Made by a program: the position numbers and the translations under genes. From Hirudo medicinalis (Eukaryota; Annelida; Clitellata; Hirudinida; Hirudinidae), in NCBI GenBank assembly GCA_011800805.1, contig MPNW01000661.1:68981-80677 (forward strand): DNA of 11,697 nt. Reading direction: 5' to 3'. How positions within the stretch are numbered: position 1 is the stretch's first letter; each line of letters begins with the position of its first letter. The notes below the pieces were generated by a model that was not told where the DNA came from, ran no database searches, and saw only the letters and a program-made list of their open reading frames with translations. Of this stretch, positions 1 through 7,673 are shown piece after piece.

Positions 1-422
1 TAGTCATTTGACAGAACTTTATGATGCCATTTGTATCTTCACCTTCACAAATAAGCTAAATTGGCTCTCTTAGAAACATACTCACATGACTTTTCATTAC
101 ATTAATATGTTTTTATATATTAAACATGTTTTAGACAATTTAATAAGAAATTGATCAATATTGCATAAAAATATAATTTCTATAAAGAAAACAAACTATA
201 GATCAAATTTTTGAAAAAAACTGTGGATTTAGGTTAATTTACAATTCATTTACAATAAGTATTTCTTCGAACCTTCCCTAAAACATATTACCGTGAGTTC
301 TTTATGTGATGGCATATGCTATCCCAACTTAGAAAAACCTATTTCGAAAAAACTTAAGATAGCTATATTAATATTAAATTGTTTACAATTAGCAACGAAC
401 TAAGCCAACTTTAAAATTAGAT
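1..422. other. AT-rich 3' flank of the BIR-like ORF
   Basis: No convincing coding sequence on either strand. The stretch is AT-rich with scattered stops in all frames. It lies downstream of the minus-strand ORF that stops at 423-425 and presumably holds its 3' UTR. No canonical AATAAA was seen for that strand. The nearest variant is ATTAAA on the minus strand (TTTAAT at 139-144), about 280 bases past the stop. Confidence 0.5.
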
Positions 423-707
423 TCAGACCTCTAGTTCCGCTAACTCTTCCACTTCCCCATGGCTTTTAACTCGATGAAATTTGACAAAATCTTCGACGAA
501 CCTTTCATCACTTAAATTTATTTCAAAGTCGCACGAAGTGCATTTCAAGCAATTACTTATAGAATTATAAAAGAAGCCAGAATCGGCGATCTTGGACGAC
601 GCCATCAAACGGAACGTCATAAAGGAAGTCAGTCGATATACATATCGAAAGGCAAATTCTTCCAAATAATTAAATACCAAACTTTTATCTAAATGATCGT
701 CTGCCAT
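423..707 (-). CDS. Small protein with a divergent BIR-like (IAP repeat) zinc domain
   Basis: A 94-residue ORF beginning at the ATG at 707-705. The frame is open upstream to about 748, but only non-ATG codons occur there. Residues 25-83 read like a BIR domain, the zinc fold of inhibitor-of-apoptosis proteins and survivin. An RLTSF motif (25-29) sits where BIRs have R-x-x-S/T-F. KIADSGFFY (39-47) matches the L-A-x-A-G-F-x-Y core. Next come Cys56-x2-Cys59 (with another Cys at 53), His78 and His83. BIR domains normally have C-x2-C-x16-H-x6-C. Here the first spacing is 18, the last ligand would be His83 rather than Cys, and the conserved Trp after the CxxC is missing. The tail is short and acidic, with no RING or CARD. 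The resemblance is seen; the function, including any caspase or chromosomal role, is inference. It could be a degenerate paralogue or a chance ORF. Confidence 0.45.
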   Translation of the reverse strand: MADDHLDKSLVFNYLEEFAFRYVYRLTSFMTFRLMASSKIADSGFFYNSISNCLKCTSCDFEINLSDERFVEDFVKFHRVKSHGEVEELAELEV

Positions 708-1299
708 GATCCAATCGAGCAAAGATACCTCACAAAGAACGAATGACTTTTAGGTTTTAGTACGCAATTGCAAAAAAAACCCACGGCTAAGCGTAGTGAT
801 GTGACGCACTTGCATACAATCAAATACAAAGCTGTAAACGATTTTACGAAGTTTTAAAAATTTTAATTTTACAAATTACGGAATTGCACGGTCCTTCTTC
901 ACGTGGATAAAATCACGACAAAACAAGATTGGTTATTTACAGGGACCTTCATAAAGCCTTAGACGTTAAAATTGGTCGGACCAATGTCGGCCCGGCGCTG
1001 GCATGCTTTCGTGCGTGCGTACGGAATTGTCTGCAAAAGCACGGCCGTGTTTGCCAGACTAGAGCCGGATTTCATTTTTAGGATAAAAATATTTCAAAAT
1101 AACTAGGATTTTCCAAACGATCGAATTAGTATAAAATTAATAAAACGGGCAAATTAATTAAATCAAGTAAAGATTAAATTTCTCAAACATTTAGTATGAT
1201 TTGTTTTTCAAGTTGCCATCGTTCCGGCAATAAATAAAGAGGAGGCCTGTTTCCAGTCTTATTGGTTGCTTCCTACACTGAATTCATGTTGCAATTAAA
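708..1299. promoter_or_regulatory. Divergent intergenic region, candidate bidirectional promoter with CCAAT boxes
   Basis: This 590-base gap separates two genes that point away from each other. It carries four CCAAT-type boxes: ATTGG at 928-932, 971-975 and 1261-1265, and CCAAT at 981-985. The pair at 971-985 forms a 15-base inverted repeat, attggtc-g-gaccaat. Just beside it is the most CpG-rich patch nearby (about 986-1070), with GCATGC, a CGTGCGTGCGTACG stretch and a 10-base palindrome CACGGCCGTG at 1040-1049. CCAAT boxes are bound by NF-Y and are common in bidirectional promoters. That they drive both flanking genes is inference. An out-of-frame ATG at 1286 lies just ahead of the ATG at 1300. 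Confidence 0.5.
971..985. promoter_or_regulatory. Inverted pair of CCAAT boxes (putative NF-Y sites)
   Basis: Seven-base arms ATTGGTC and GACCAAT are perfect reverse complements around one central G, so a CCAAT box faces each way. The element lies about 265 bases from the start codon of the minus-strand gene and about 315 from that of the plus-strand gene. Binding is inferred from the motif only. Confidence 0.45.
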
Positions 1300-2065
1300 A
1301 TGTCTAAAGGATTTTTTTCAAAAACTAACGAAGCCAGGCGGGCAGGAAGGAAAGTCATAAACCCCACAAATCAAGATTTAATATTGAAAGAAACTTTCAA
1401 GAAGGAGATTAATCATGTTAAATTGTACACGCAGTTTTCGCCTGACTACGTCAAAATGGGTATCTTGACGGCTTCGTTATTTCTGGTTTTAAACAGACAC
1501 ATTATTCGCACTACATATTAATTCTCTTAACAATATATCCGTACCTCAGGAGATATCGTAACTCGGAAGATAACGGAACATGACGAGGAACGGTTCGCAG
1601 ACCAGGATTTCGAACTAGGTAGGATTGAAGCCAAGGTGCAGCAGACTATATATTATGATTTCAAGACCCCATATTTCTACTCGAAGGTTATGCTTTGTAA
1701 GCATGTCATTTTAATTCAAACTCAGAGCGAAGCGAAACGTACGATCGCAGATTAAAAAGAAATTTGCTGACAACATCTGGCGAATATGGGTCGTTTACTG
1801 GACCGCTGGTTAGATTTTCATATCAACGGTTGACCCCCGTTGTTCAACTATTTCCCGAGATATTCAATTTTATCTGGTGTTAATTTGACAGACGACAAAG
1901 TTCAACTGCGCTCCATTAAGCCACAGCAGAATAAAGTGCGATGTGACGAAGATAGCCGAAGATCAGCTGCGGATACTCAGGGCTCTGAAGAGAAATGACA
2001 AAGCACCAGATAAAGTTAAAATCGTTGAAGATGTTTCTGAAAACATCACAGACACTGTTGCTTAA
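1300..2065 (+). CDS. Unrecognised 161-residue protein, four exons
   Basis: Best splice model: exons 1300-1459, 1550-1618, 1726-1808 and 1892-2065, with stop TAA at 2063-2065. The introns are 90, 107 and 83 bases. Each begins GT (gtatct, gtagga, gttaga), ends CAG (ctcag, ctcag, gacag), and keeps the frame. I do not recognise the family. The N-terminus is basic (MSKGFFSK, then EARRAGRK). Exon 2 encodes a charged stretch (GDIVTRKITEHDEERF). Exon 3 has YDRRLKRN followed by SGEYGSFTGPL. The last exon is helical and charged (KIAEDQLRILRALKRND), with a short acidic end. No signal peptide or membrane segment was seen, so it is probably intracellular. Exons 1, 2 and 4 are well supported by frame. Exon 3 could instead start near 1751 with the donor at 1687 and another donor at 1790, giving 169 residues, but that needs weaker splice sites. 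Two AATAAA signals follow the stop. Confidence 0.7.
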
Positions 2066-2067
2066 AC

Positions 2068-2073
2068 TTTATT
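2068..2073 (-). terminator. Possible poly(A) signal for mitoferrin
   Basis: AATAAA on the minus strand (TTTATT on the plus strand), about 250 bases past the mitoferrin stop. It lies directly after the stop codon of the convergent plus-strand gene. If used, the two 3' UTRs overlap. The only other candidates in the gap are weak variants. Confidence 0.35.
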
Positions 2074-2118
2074 TCGGAATAATTCGCCTAGAAATTGGCT
2101 GTTGAATTCTAAGACGAA

Positions 2119-2136
2119 AATAAAACATAAAATAAA
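2119..2136 (+). terminator. Tandem poly(A) signals for the 1300-2065 gene
   Basis: AATAAA occurs at 2119-2124 and again at 2131-2136, 54 and 66 bases past the stop codon. This is the expected place for a short 3' UTR. Confidence 0.65.
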
Positions 2137-2324
2137 TTATCTTAGGCAAGGAGCATCGTGAAAAACTTAGTTGTATTCAACAATCCAAAATTATAATGAA
2201 ACGAGAATGTCATTGCACCACAGGCATGATTATTATGGGAATTGAGTTGCATTAAAAAAAAAAAGATTAAACTAAATTATGTCACAAGTCGGCAAAAACA
2301 AAGACTTCGTGATTGAAAATATCG

Positions 2325-3975
2325 CTAACTAGTGCCGCTCGAACCGTACGTGGTGATGGCAAATTTAAAAAACTCATAGGTCGACCAAGCGATCGCCGTG
2401 GATGGGATCTGATAGAGGACTCTGGGCACGGTTCCCGCAAAAAAGCCCCGAATTCCTCCCAGCCGAAGAACTTCCTTGGCTGCACCCGCTATACCTCTCA
2501 CTTGTTTCCTTTGCACTGGACTTTCGCTCGGGTCGTTCAAATTCTCGGGGGTTTTAGGGTGATTCATAGGTTTTGAGGGATTACCAAGTCTTGCTTGTTG
2601 CTGGTAGGTATTGAGGAGGGTCTTCATGACGTCAAAGGGCGTGGTAGCAGCAGCTGCGACTGCTCCGGCCGCTCCGCCCGATAAGATGTGGGTGACGGGT
2701 TTGTAGTTTCTGTCGGGATTGAGACGGTCCTGGACCAATTCGTAGACGACAAAGTGAAGACTCTGATAAGGAGCGTTCATTAAGAGCTGAGTACCAAAAC
2801 TCCTATAGAATGCCATCCACCCTTCGGTTTTCAAGACAGACGACAGGCAGGCCACCCACGATCGATAGGGACTTCCATAAACTTGCATGCGTTGTTTGAT
2901 GACTGAAAGAATAATTTTACAAGTAAGAATTTAAAAAGTACTTATTACTCTCAAGTATTAAACTCAAGCTTCTTGAGTTTCAAGCATTGTTTATTGAAAT
3001 GCTCTTGATCTAGTTTTGTTTCTCGATGTTTTTAAAAAACTAAAAAATAAACCAAACATTAAAATCCAACATAAGAATCTGAATTACATTAAAGCCTTAA
3101 ATTCCTCATAATTTTTAGTTCAAATATTGCAAATGTGGACTACCTTCAAAAGGGTTGTAGACAATGTCGTGAGCTACTGTTGCTCCAACGCCCGCTACAG
3201 CTGAATGAAACATAATTTAATGTTCTATATTTTAATAATTTAAATCACGTAATAAACACATTTTAGCTTCGAAGATGACTTGCAAATATGTCTTTGGAAC
3301 AGCAGTGGTTTTGAGTTTATTCAACAATTTTGACATTTAAATGGAAAAATAAATTTATGATTTACTGAATCATTACAACATTTTTTACCATTACATCATT
3401 TATTTAAAATATTATATTCGCTAATGACAATAATAACAATAACACTATTATCAACTCCAGTGTTTAGACATGCACAATCTTTCACGTTCATTGTAATATA
3501 TCAAGCCAATACCTCTTACCATGAGCAATGTGGTTGCTGCCATCGCTTCTTCTGAGGCATTTTTTAATGTGTTCATAACAAGCAAAATATACAGCATGGG
3601 CAGGACCAGCTCCATATGCTGTCACATCAATTCCCCTCATGGTCACCCATATGCTCTCATTTCTAGCTATACTGCGAAAGGCGTGCATCATTCCTTTGTA
3701 CTTGGCTCTCGGATCCGGAGTGAGTATTTGCATTCTGGTCTGAAATATATAAAAGCAGGTGACTTTTATGGCTACCACAAGATATTCCAATTTGCATTTG
3801 TAAAGTTGTTTGAACAGCACATCATCACGACACGTTGTAGGCTCACCTTTACGCTGTCTATTGGGTACATGACACAATGTTCCAGGATGCCAGAAGCTGC
3901 TCCAGCAACCATGTGGGCAGTGACGTTATTAGTTGGGAGCACTTCGTACCCGCACTCCGTGGTTTCCGATGCCAT
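2325..3975 (-). CDS. mfrn: Mitoferrin, mitochondrial iron carrier (SLC25A28/A37 family)
   Basis: This inner-membrane carrier brings iron into the matrix for haem and iron-sulphur cluster synthesis. Exons on the minus strand are 3975-3847, 3739-3520, 3200-3144 and 2902-2325. The introns have GT/AG ends and keep the frame, giving 327 residues (human mitoferrin-1 is about 338). The three carrier signatures are PIDSVK (38-43), PFEVIK (133-138) and PFDVMK (224-229). Family hallmarks are His33 in [17 protein letters not shown] (86-95, with His91), [10 protein letters not shown] (177-186) and [10 protein letters not shown] near the C-terminus. His33 and His91 match the histidines proposed to handle metal in yeast Mrs3/4. 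The second repeat has Phe134 where most animal homologues have Ala. The loop after repeat 3 (about 234-268) is long, polar and Pro-rich. The N-terminal extension is short, with no clear presequence, as usual for carriers. Start: the ATG at 3975 leads directly into repeat 1. The gene looks complete and functional. Confidence 0.96.
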
Positions 3976-4390
3976 TTCCTATCTTAGAATCCTCGAAAAT
4001 AACCGAATCCTCTCTTTTAAACTGCGGTTAGGTCATTCAAAACAAATCTGAAGACCTCGTAATATTATTAAGTTTCTCGAAAAGTCATCGACAGCATTGC
4101 CAACAATTTAGTTGGAATAAAAATGAATTCTAATTAACGTTTAACATTGTACTGTCTAATGAACCACAAAACCTAGCAACTACTCTCGCTTCTAGTAATG
4201 ACCTTAAATTAACTTTTAAACGAATAAAGGTAAACACCGATAGTGTTAACATTTTAATTTTTAATCATTTCAAAGTTTAAACTTAGCAATAAAATAATTT
4301 ATTATAAATTCCAATAACTAAATACATTTTTACACATATAATAACAGATTTAGGTACTTCACCGAACTTTCGCAGCGTTTTCAACACGAA

Positions 4391-4411
4391 AAATATTTGT
4401 CACAAATATTT
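4391..4411. repeat. 21-base palindrome, AAATATTTGT-C-ACAAATATTT
   Basis: Ten-base arms are perfect reverse complements around a single C. The right arm runs into TATTTGTTTA (4407-4416), which resembles a forkhead-factor site. A protein-binding role is a guess; in AT-rich DNA such palindromes can also arise by chance. Confidence 0.5.
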
Positions 4412-4546
4412 GTTTAAGTAAGTAGCTTATAGCTTAGCAACTCTGCCAAATTTAAGATATCATTATTTATCGCTTTTTATACAAATTTTAACAATTTTAT
4501 AAACGAAAAGGAATGAAAACGAGATGGAAGGTTATTGATGCATTGC

Positions 4547-4554
4547 TGACGTCA
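4547..4554. promoter_or_regulatory. Perfect cAMP response element TGACGTCA
   Basis: The 8-base palindrome bound by CREB/ATF bZIP factors lies 172 bases upstream of the ATG at 4726 and 570 bases upstream of the mitoferrin start. The same octamer also occurs inside mitoferrin exon 4 (near 2627), where it is simply coding sequence. Confidence 0.4.
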
Positions 4555-4725
4555 TTTTTAATCTTGCATTTTCTAAACAAATCCTTTAATTATTGGATCT
4601 CTAAATAAAACCTTAGAAAATCGCTAACAATTTTTGAACATTTTGTGATTTTACTTTTTTGATTGTTTGCATTACTTATCTTAGATTAAAAACTTCTCGT
4701 AACTCCGCCTCTTTTTATCTATTTA

Positions 4726-6850
4726 ATGACTTACGACATGGTGTCGGCCAGTGACTTCCGTTCTAAACGGAACAGAACAGCCAAATTTAGAGTATTGAAC
4801 AACGTCAGTGCAACATCGGAACCCAGTAGAACCAGAAGCAGCACTAATTTGCGCCAAAGACCTCCTCAAATGCACTCGACTTACGAAAGAAAATCATATT
4901 CTCAGTCTCAGACTTTTCCAAATCAGCCTTCCTCAGATCTCAGGACATTTCCTCAGCATTTCGCAGACCAGTTACGCTTTATGAAGCCAAGACAGTCCTT
5001 AAACAAAGACATAAATATCGGACATCCAATGCAGTATGAGTCTCTTAGAGAAAGAGCTGACTGCAGATGGTCTGTGGAACCTAGAACAAACGCAGCATTT
5101 CCATCTCAGTCGACCACTGTGATGGAAAACAACGTAGGCAGAGCTCCCACGAAAATCAGGACTTCACCAGCTCTTTCCAGTCCTACGGTTCAGAACAGAC
5201 AACCCGTAACCCCTGCAATCAAAAGACACACATGCGACTGGAACGTCCGTTCCAAAACCTTCCAAAATCAATTCATAGAGAAATTGTCTCCAGTTCAGCG
5301 CAAGATAAGTCTTTACAGTACAAACATTAAAGCTCTGACATCCGATTCTGCCTTGTGGAATGAAACAGTAGAGCATAATGACAATCATCCACCACATCAG
5401 CGCCAGCCGTGTCATCAGTTTTGTCACCTTCATCGTCACCTTCACAAGTGTTGCACTCCACAAATCACGCGATACCGGAATTTGAAAGAGAATCCACCGA
5501 AAGACAACGACGCCGACGCCGCCGAGCCGCCGAAAAATCCCCGCGACACGCCGAAAAAGAACAAAGTGGAATCGGCTTCAAACAGAAACGAAAACTCCAA
5601 ATCAGTGGAGCGTCGAAGAAGAAAGTTGAAGGACGAAGACATCATCAGAGTGCTGGAATTGATGGTCAACAAACTGGTCAAGAGGGGAGCCAACGTGGAC
5701 AAGGACCTCCTAAACGAACTGAGAACAAGCATCACAGGGTCTCCTGACGAACACTCCATGGAAAAGCGCGATTCATCGACGTCGTCGTCTGCTTCTTCGT
5801 CGTCGACGGACACGACGGCAACAACCTCAACTATACACAGTTCAGAATCGAGCGACAGAAAGGTTAAGACTGAATCTGCAATCGACGACAAAAAGAAAAT
5901 GTTTCGAAAGCAGAAACATCAACAACAACAACTATCGACTGCTCAGCCCAAGATGCAAAACAACGCTCCACCGGCGAAGGCTTCCATACAAATACTGTCA
6001 TCACCTCCACTCCAGCACAAACAGACCGAGCTGCCTGAACGTGCAGAGATCGAACGATGCCAGAGAAGGAGGGCAAAAGTCGATAGGTCATCCGCTGGCT
6101 CAAAAAAGTCTCTCAAACACGACGTTTGCTCCACAGGAAGCAGCGGAGAGTTGGCCACTTGGAATACGAAGACTATCAAGCGATTGAAAATGGCAGTTGA
6201 CGATTTGTTCGAGAACATACTGGAAACAATAAGGACCGACCACAGTTCTGTGGCCAGTGATCTCAGTTGCGACCAGAAAGATTTCGAAGTCCATAACAGC
6301 AACAACAACAACAACAACAGCAATGAGTGTGTCGACAGCAACAAATGCACAACAACTTCACTCGATGTTGGCGTTTGCAACAGAGTGGAAAGGGAAATTG
6401 ACCGAAACACAAAACTAAAAAAAAAATACAAGAGGTTCACGTTCATTTGGACAAGATTTAGCCGATGATCAGCAACTAGAGACTACTGAAACTGTCAGCC
6501 ATCTCTGCGAGACAACGAAAAGCGAATTGGTAAAGGCTTCATTAGATCCAATCGGCTATCCTGTTGAATCTCCAGTGAATTCTACATACGGCAAAGGAGA
6601 GAGAACTTCACACAAAACCAGAAGAGATGGAGATGGTTCTTCCGCTGCAGATGTCAAAGAGTCGCTCGACAGCCATGGAAAACCTGTCTTTTTCGAACGT
6701 GGTTGCTCGCTCGATAAAGCCAACCAGACCTCGTCTCTGAGTTTGTCTTCAAATTTATCGACCAAGAAACACGCTGAAAGTCCCAAAAATTTCCAAAGGA
6801 TTTTGCAAAGCCGTGATGAGGCGATGACAAAAGGTCACGTCTTTCACTGA
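4726..6850 (+). CDS. Unrecognised low-complexity protein; ORF broken by one frameshift
   Basis: A single open frame runs 4726-6468 (580 residues). A second, offset by +1, is open from 6419 to the stop at 6848-6850. They overlap across a run of ten A's (6417-6426). One base fewer there would give a continuous frame of about 707 residues. No family is recognised. The first 200 residues are basic and rich in Ser, Gln and Pro. Residues 217-243 hold eight His and four Cys. Next come a basic linker and a predicted helix (about 303-333, DIIRVLELMVNKLV). After these are a Ser/Thr tract (350-378), a Q-rich patch, a second amphipathic helix (about 483-503) and an Asn run (524-533). No signal peptide or membrane span was seen, so a largely disordered, perhaps nuclear, protein is likely. 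A second ATG lies at 4738. Wobble positions in the GC-richer middle look coding. AATAAA follows the second stop. Confidence 0.68.
6417..6426 (+). other. A10 homopolymer at the frame break
   Basis: Ten consecutive A's occur exactly where frame 1 (open to the stop at 6466-6468) and frame 2 (open from just after a TAA at 6416-6418) overlap. Runs like this are hot spots for indel errors in assemblies, for polymerase slippage and for real mutation. Confidence 0.8.
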
Positions 6851-6934
6851 TTCCGTCTCTAGAAACTTTACAATCATATTTTAAGGATTTATTCACATTT
6901 CGTATTTAAATCTATTTGTTTAAACGCAGAGAAA

Positions 6935-6940
6935 AATAAA
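6935..6940 (+). terminator. Poly(A) signal for the 4726-6850 gene
   Basis: AATAAA lies 85 bases past the stop at 6848-6850. Its position suits the downstream frame being the true end of the transcript's coding part. The first stop, at 6466, has no nearby AATAAA. Confidence 0.6.
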
Positions 6941-7418
6941 TTACATTCTTAAGTTGTTCAATATTCATGAGTTTGCTCGTCAAAATATTTCCTACGATGA
7001 AATCAGCAAATGAAATTGCAGAATTAAATAAAAAAGTATCTTCAAACAACTTCTCTCGGTTCAGATGTAACCTTTGCAAATGCTTGACACTAGGACATCA
7101 CTGACGACAGTCTCAACTTATCGTGGGTGTCGGCGTTCACAACTGATTGCATTGGAATTCTATGTCAGAATTTGCGTATATGTCAGCTGTTATATGTTTT
7201 AAAATGTCAGTATGTTGATGTGCCATTTGAAACATTATGTTGTTGAGGTTTTAAAAGCCAATATTCAAATAAAATATGTGCTTTAACTGTCATGACTCAT
7301 TTTTAAGAACACCTCGTCTTAATTAAAATTATAATTTTTATATTGGAATGATAAGAATTCTGTAATTGTTGCAATAAAACCCCTGAAAAAGGACCAATCC
7401 TTTACGATACCCAATGAA

Positions 7419-7637
7419 ATGAAAGCACACCCTGCAGATAAGGAAAACAAGCACTTTGGTACTCGAGATAAGGTGAACTGTTGTGCAATCCCACTTTTCG
7501 AAGCTCTTTCTACCGATACAAATATTGTTACTTCGGCTCAAATTTTCAATTCACAGACTCGTCCGCCAGCCGCTCCCGGAGTCTTAAGATTTCATACTTG
7601 CTTCTTCAAAAGTCGAGAATTGTTTGAGCAGGAATAA
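7419..7637 (+). CDS. Doubtful small ORF, 72 residues
   Basis: ATG at 7419 and stop TAA at 7635-7637. The frame is open upstream to 7335, so it could also be an internal exon. No domain is recognised. The peptide starts basic and polar (MKAHPADKENKHFG) and has a Pro-rich stretch (RPPAAPG) near the end. AATAAA at 7633-7638 overlaps the stop. An out-of-frame ATG at 7414 precedes the start. It lies just upstream of the signal-peptide exon of the next gene, so it may be untranslated leader or a chance ORF. Confidence 0.22.
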   Translation: MKAHPADKENKHFGTRDKVNCCAIPLFEALSTDTNIVTSAQIFNSQTRPPAAPGVLRFHTCFFKSRELFEQE

Positions 7638-7673
7638 AAATTATTTGGTGGAGACTTAGTTTGACGTTTGGAC

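Larger units (their letters stand above)
2066..2324. other. Convergent 3' intergenic region
   Basis: A gap of 259 bases between two genes that end toward each other. It holds the poly(A) signals of the left gene and a run of 11 A's at 2255-2265. On the minus strand that run is a T tract near the mitoferrin stop. No further gene was seen. Confidence 0.6.
3976..4725. promoter_or_regulatory. Divergent intergenic region between mitoferrin and the 4726 gene
   Basis: AT-rich, about 750 bases, with no coding potential that I can support. It must hold the promoters or 5' UTRs of both flanking genes. Notable sites are a perfect CRE at 4547-4554 and a 21-base palindrome at 4391-4411 followed by a forkhead-like TATTTGTTTA. 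A possible 3' splice site (cttatcttag, ending near 4684) could mark a 5' UTR intron of the right-hand gene. Confidence 0.45.
6851..7673. other. AT-rich intergenic spacer
   Basis: It contains the 3' UTR of the left gene, further AATAAA motifs (for example 7268-7273) and three copies of ATGTCAG at 7162-7168, 7180-7186 and 7204-7210. It also holds a doubtful small ORF (7419-7637) and presumably the promoter of the right-hand gene. No RNA gene or mobile element was recognised. Confidence 0.5.

Noticed and set aside
1697..1750. Intron starting at the strong-looking gtaagc at 1697
   Set aside because: Every acceptor that follows either creates an in-frame stop or leaves an intron of about 30 bases, so it does not fit the downstream reading frame.
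2313..2576. 87-residue plus-strand ORF
   Set aside because: Antisense to the last mitoferrin exon, with no recognisable features.
3521..4051. 176-residue plus-strand ORF
   Set aside because: It lies antisense to mitoferrin exons 1 and 2 and reads across their intron. The minus-strand protein is unmistakable.
5409..5747. 112-residue Arg-rich plus-strand ORF in another frame
   Set aside because: It overlaps the long 4726 frame. Wobble use and the much longer continuous frame favour the latter; the Arg runs come from shifted GCCGAC-type codons.
5442..6446. Two long Ser/Leu/Val-rich minus-strand ORFs
   Set aside because: Shadows of the Ser-, Gln- and Asn-rich codons on the plus strand; no start context, splice signals or family motifs.
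6433..6463. Tiny intron (gttcac...ttag) to explain the frame change in the 4726 gene
   Set aside because: It would be about 30 bases, too short, and joining its borders leads straight to a TGA.
7338..7541. 67-residue minus-strand ORF
   Set aside because: No domain and AT-driven composition. It also conflicts with the equally doubtful plus-strand ORF, and nothing favours it.
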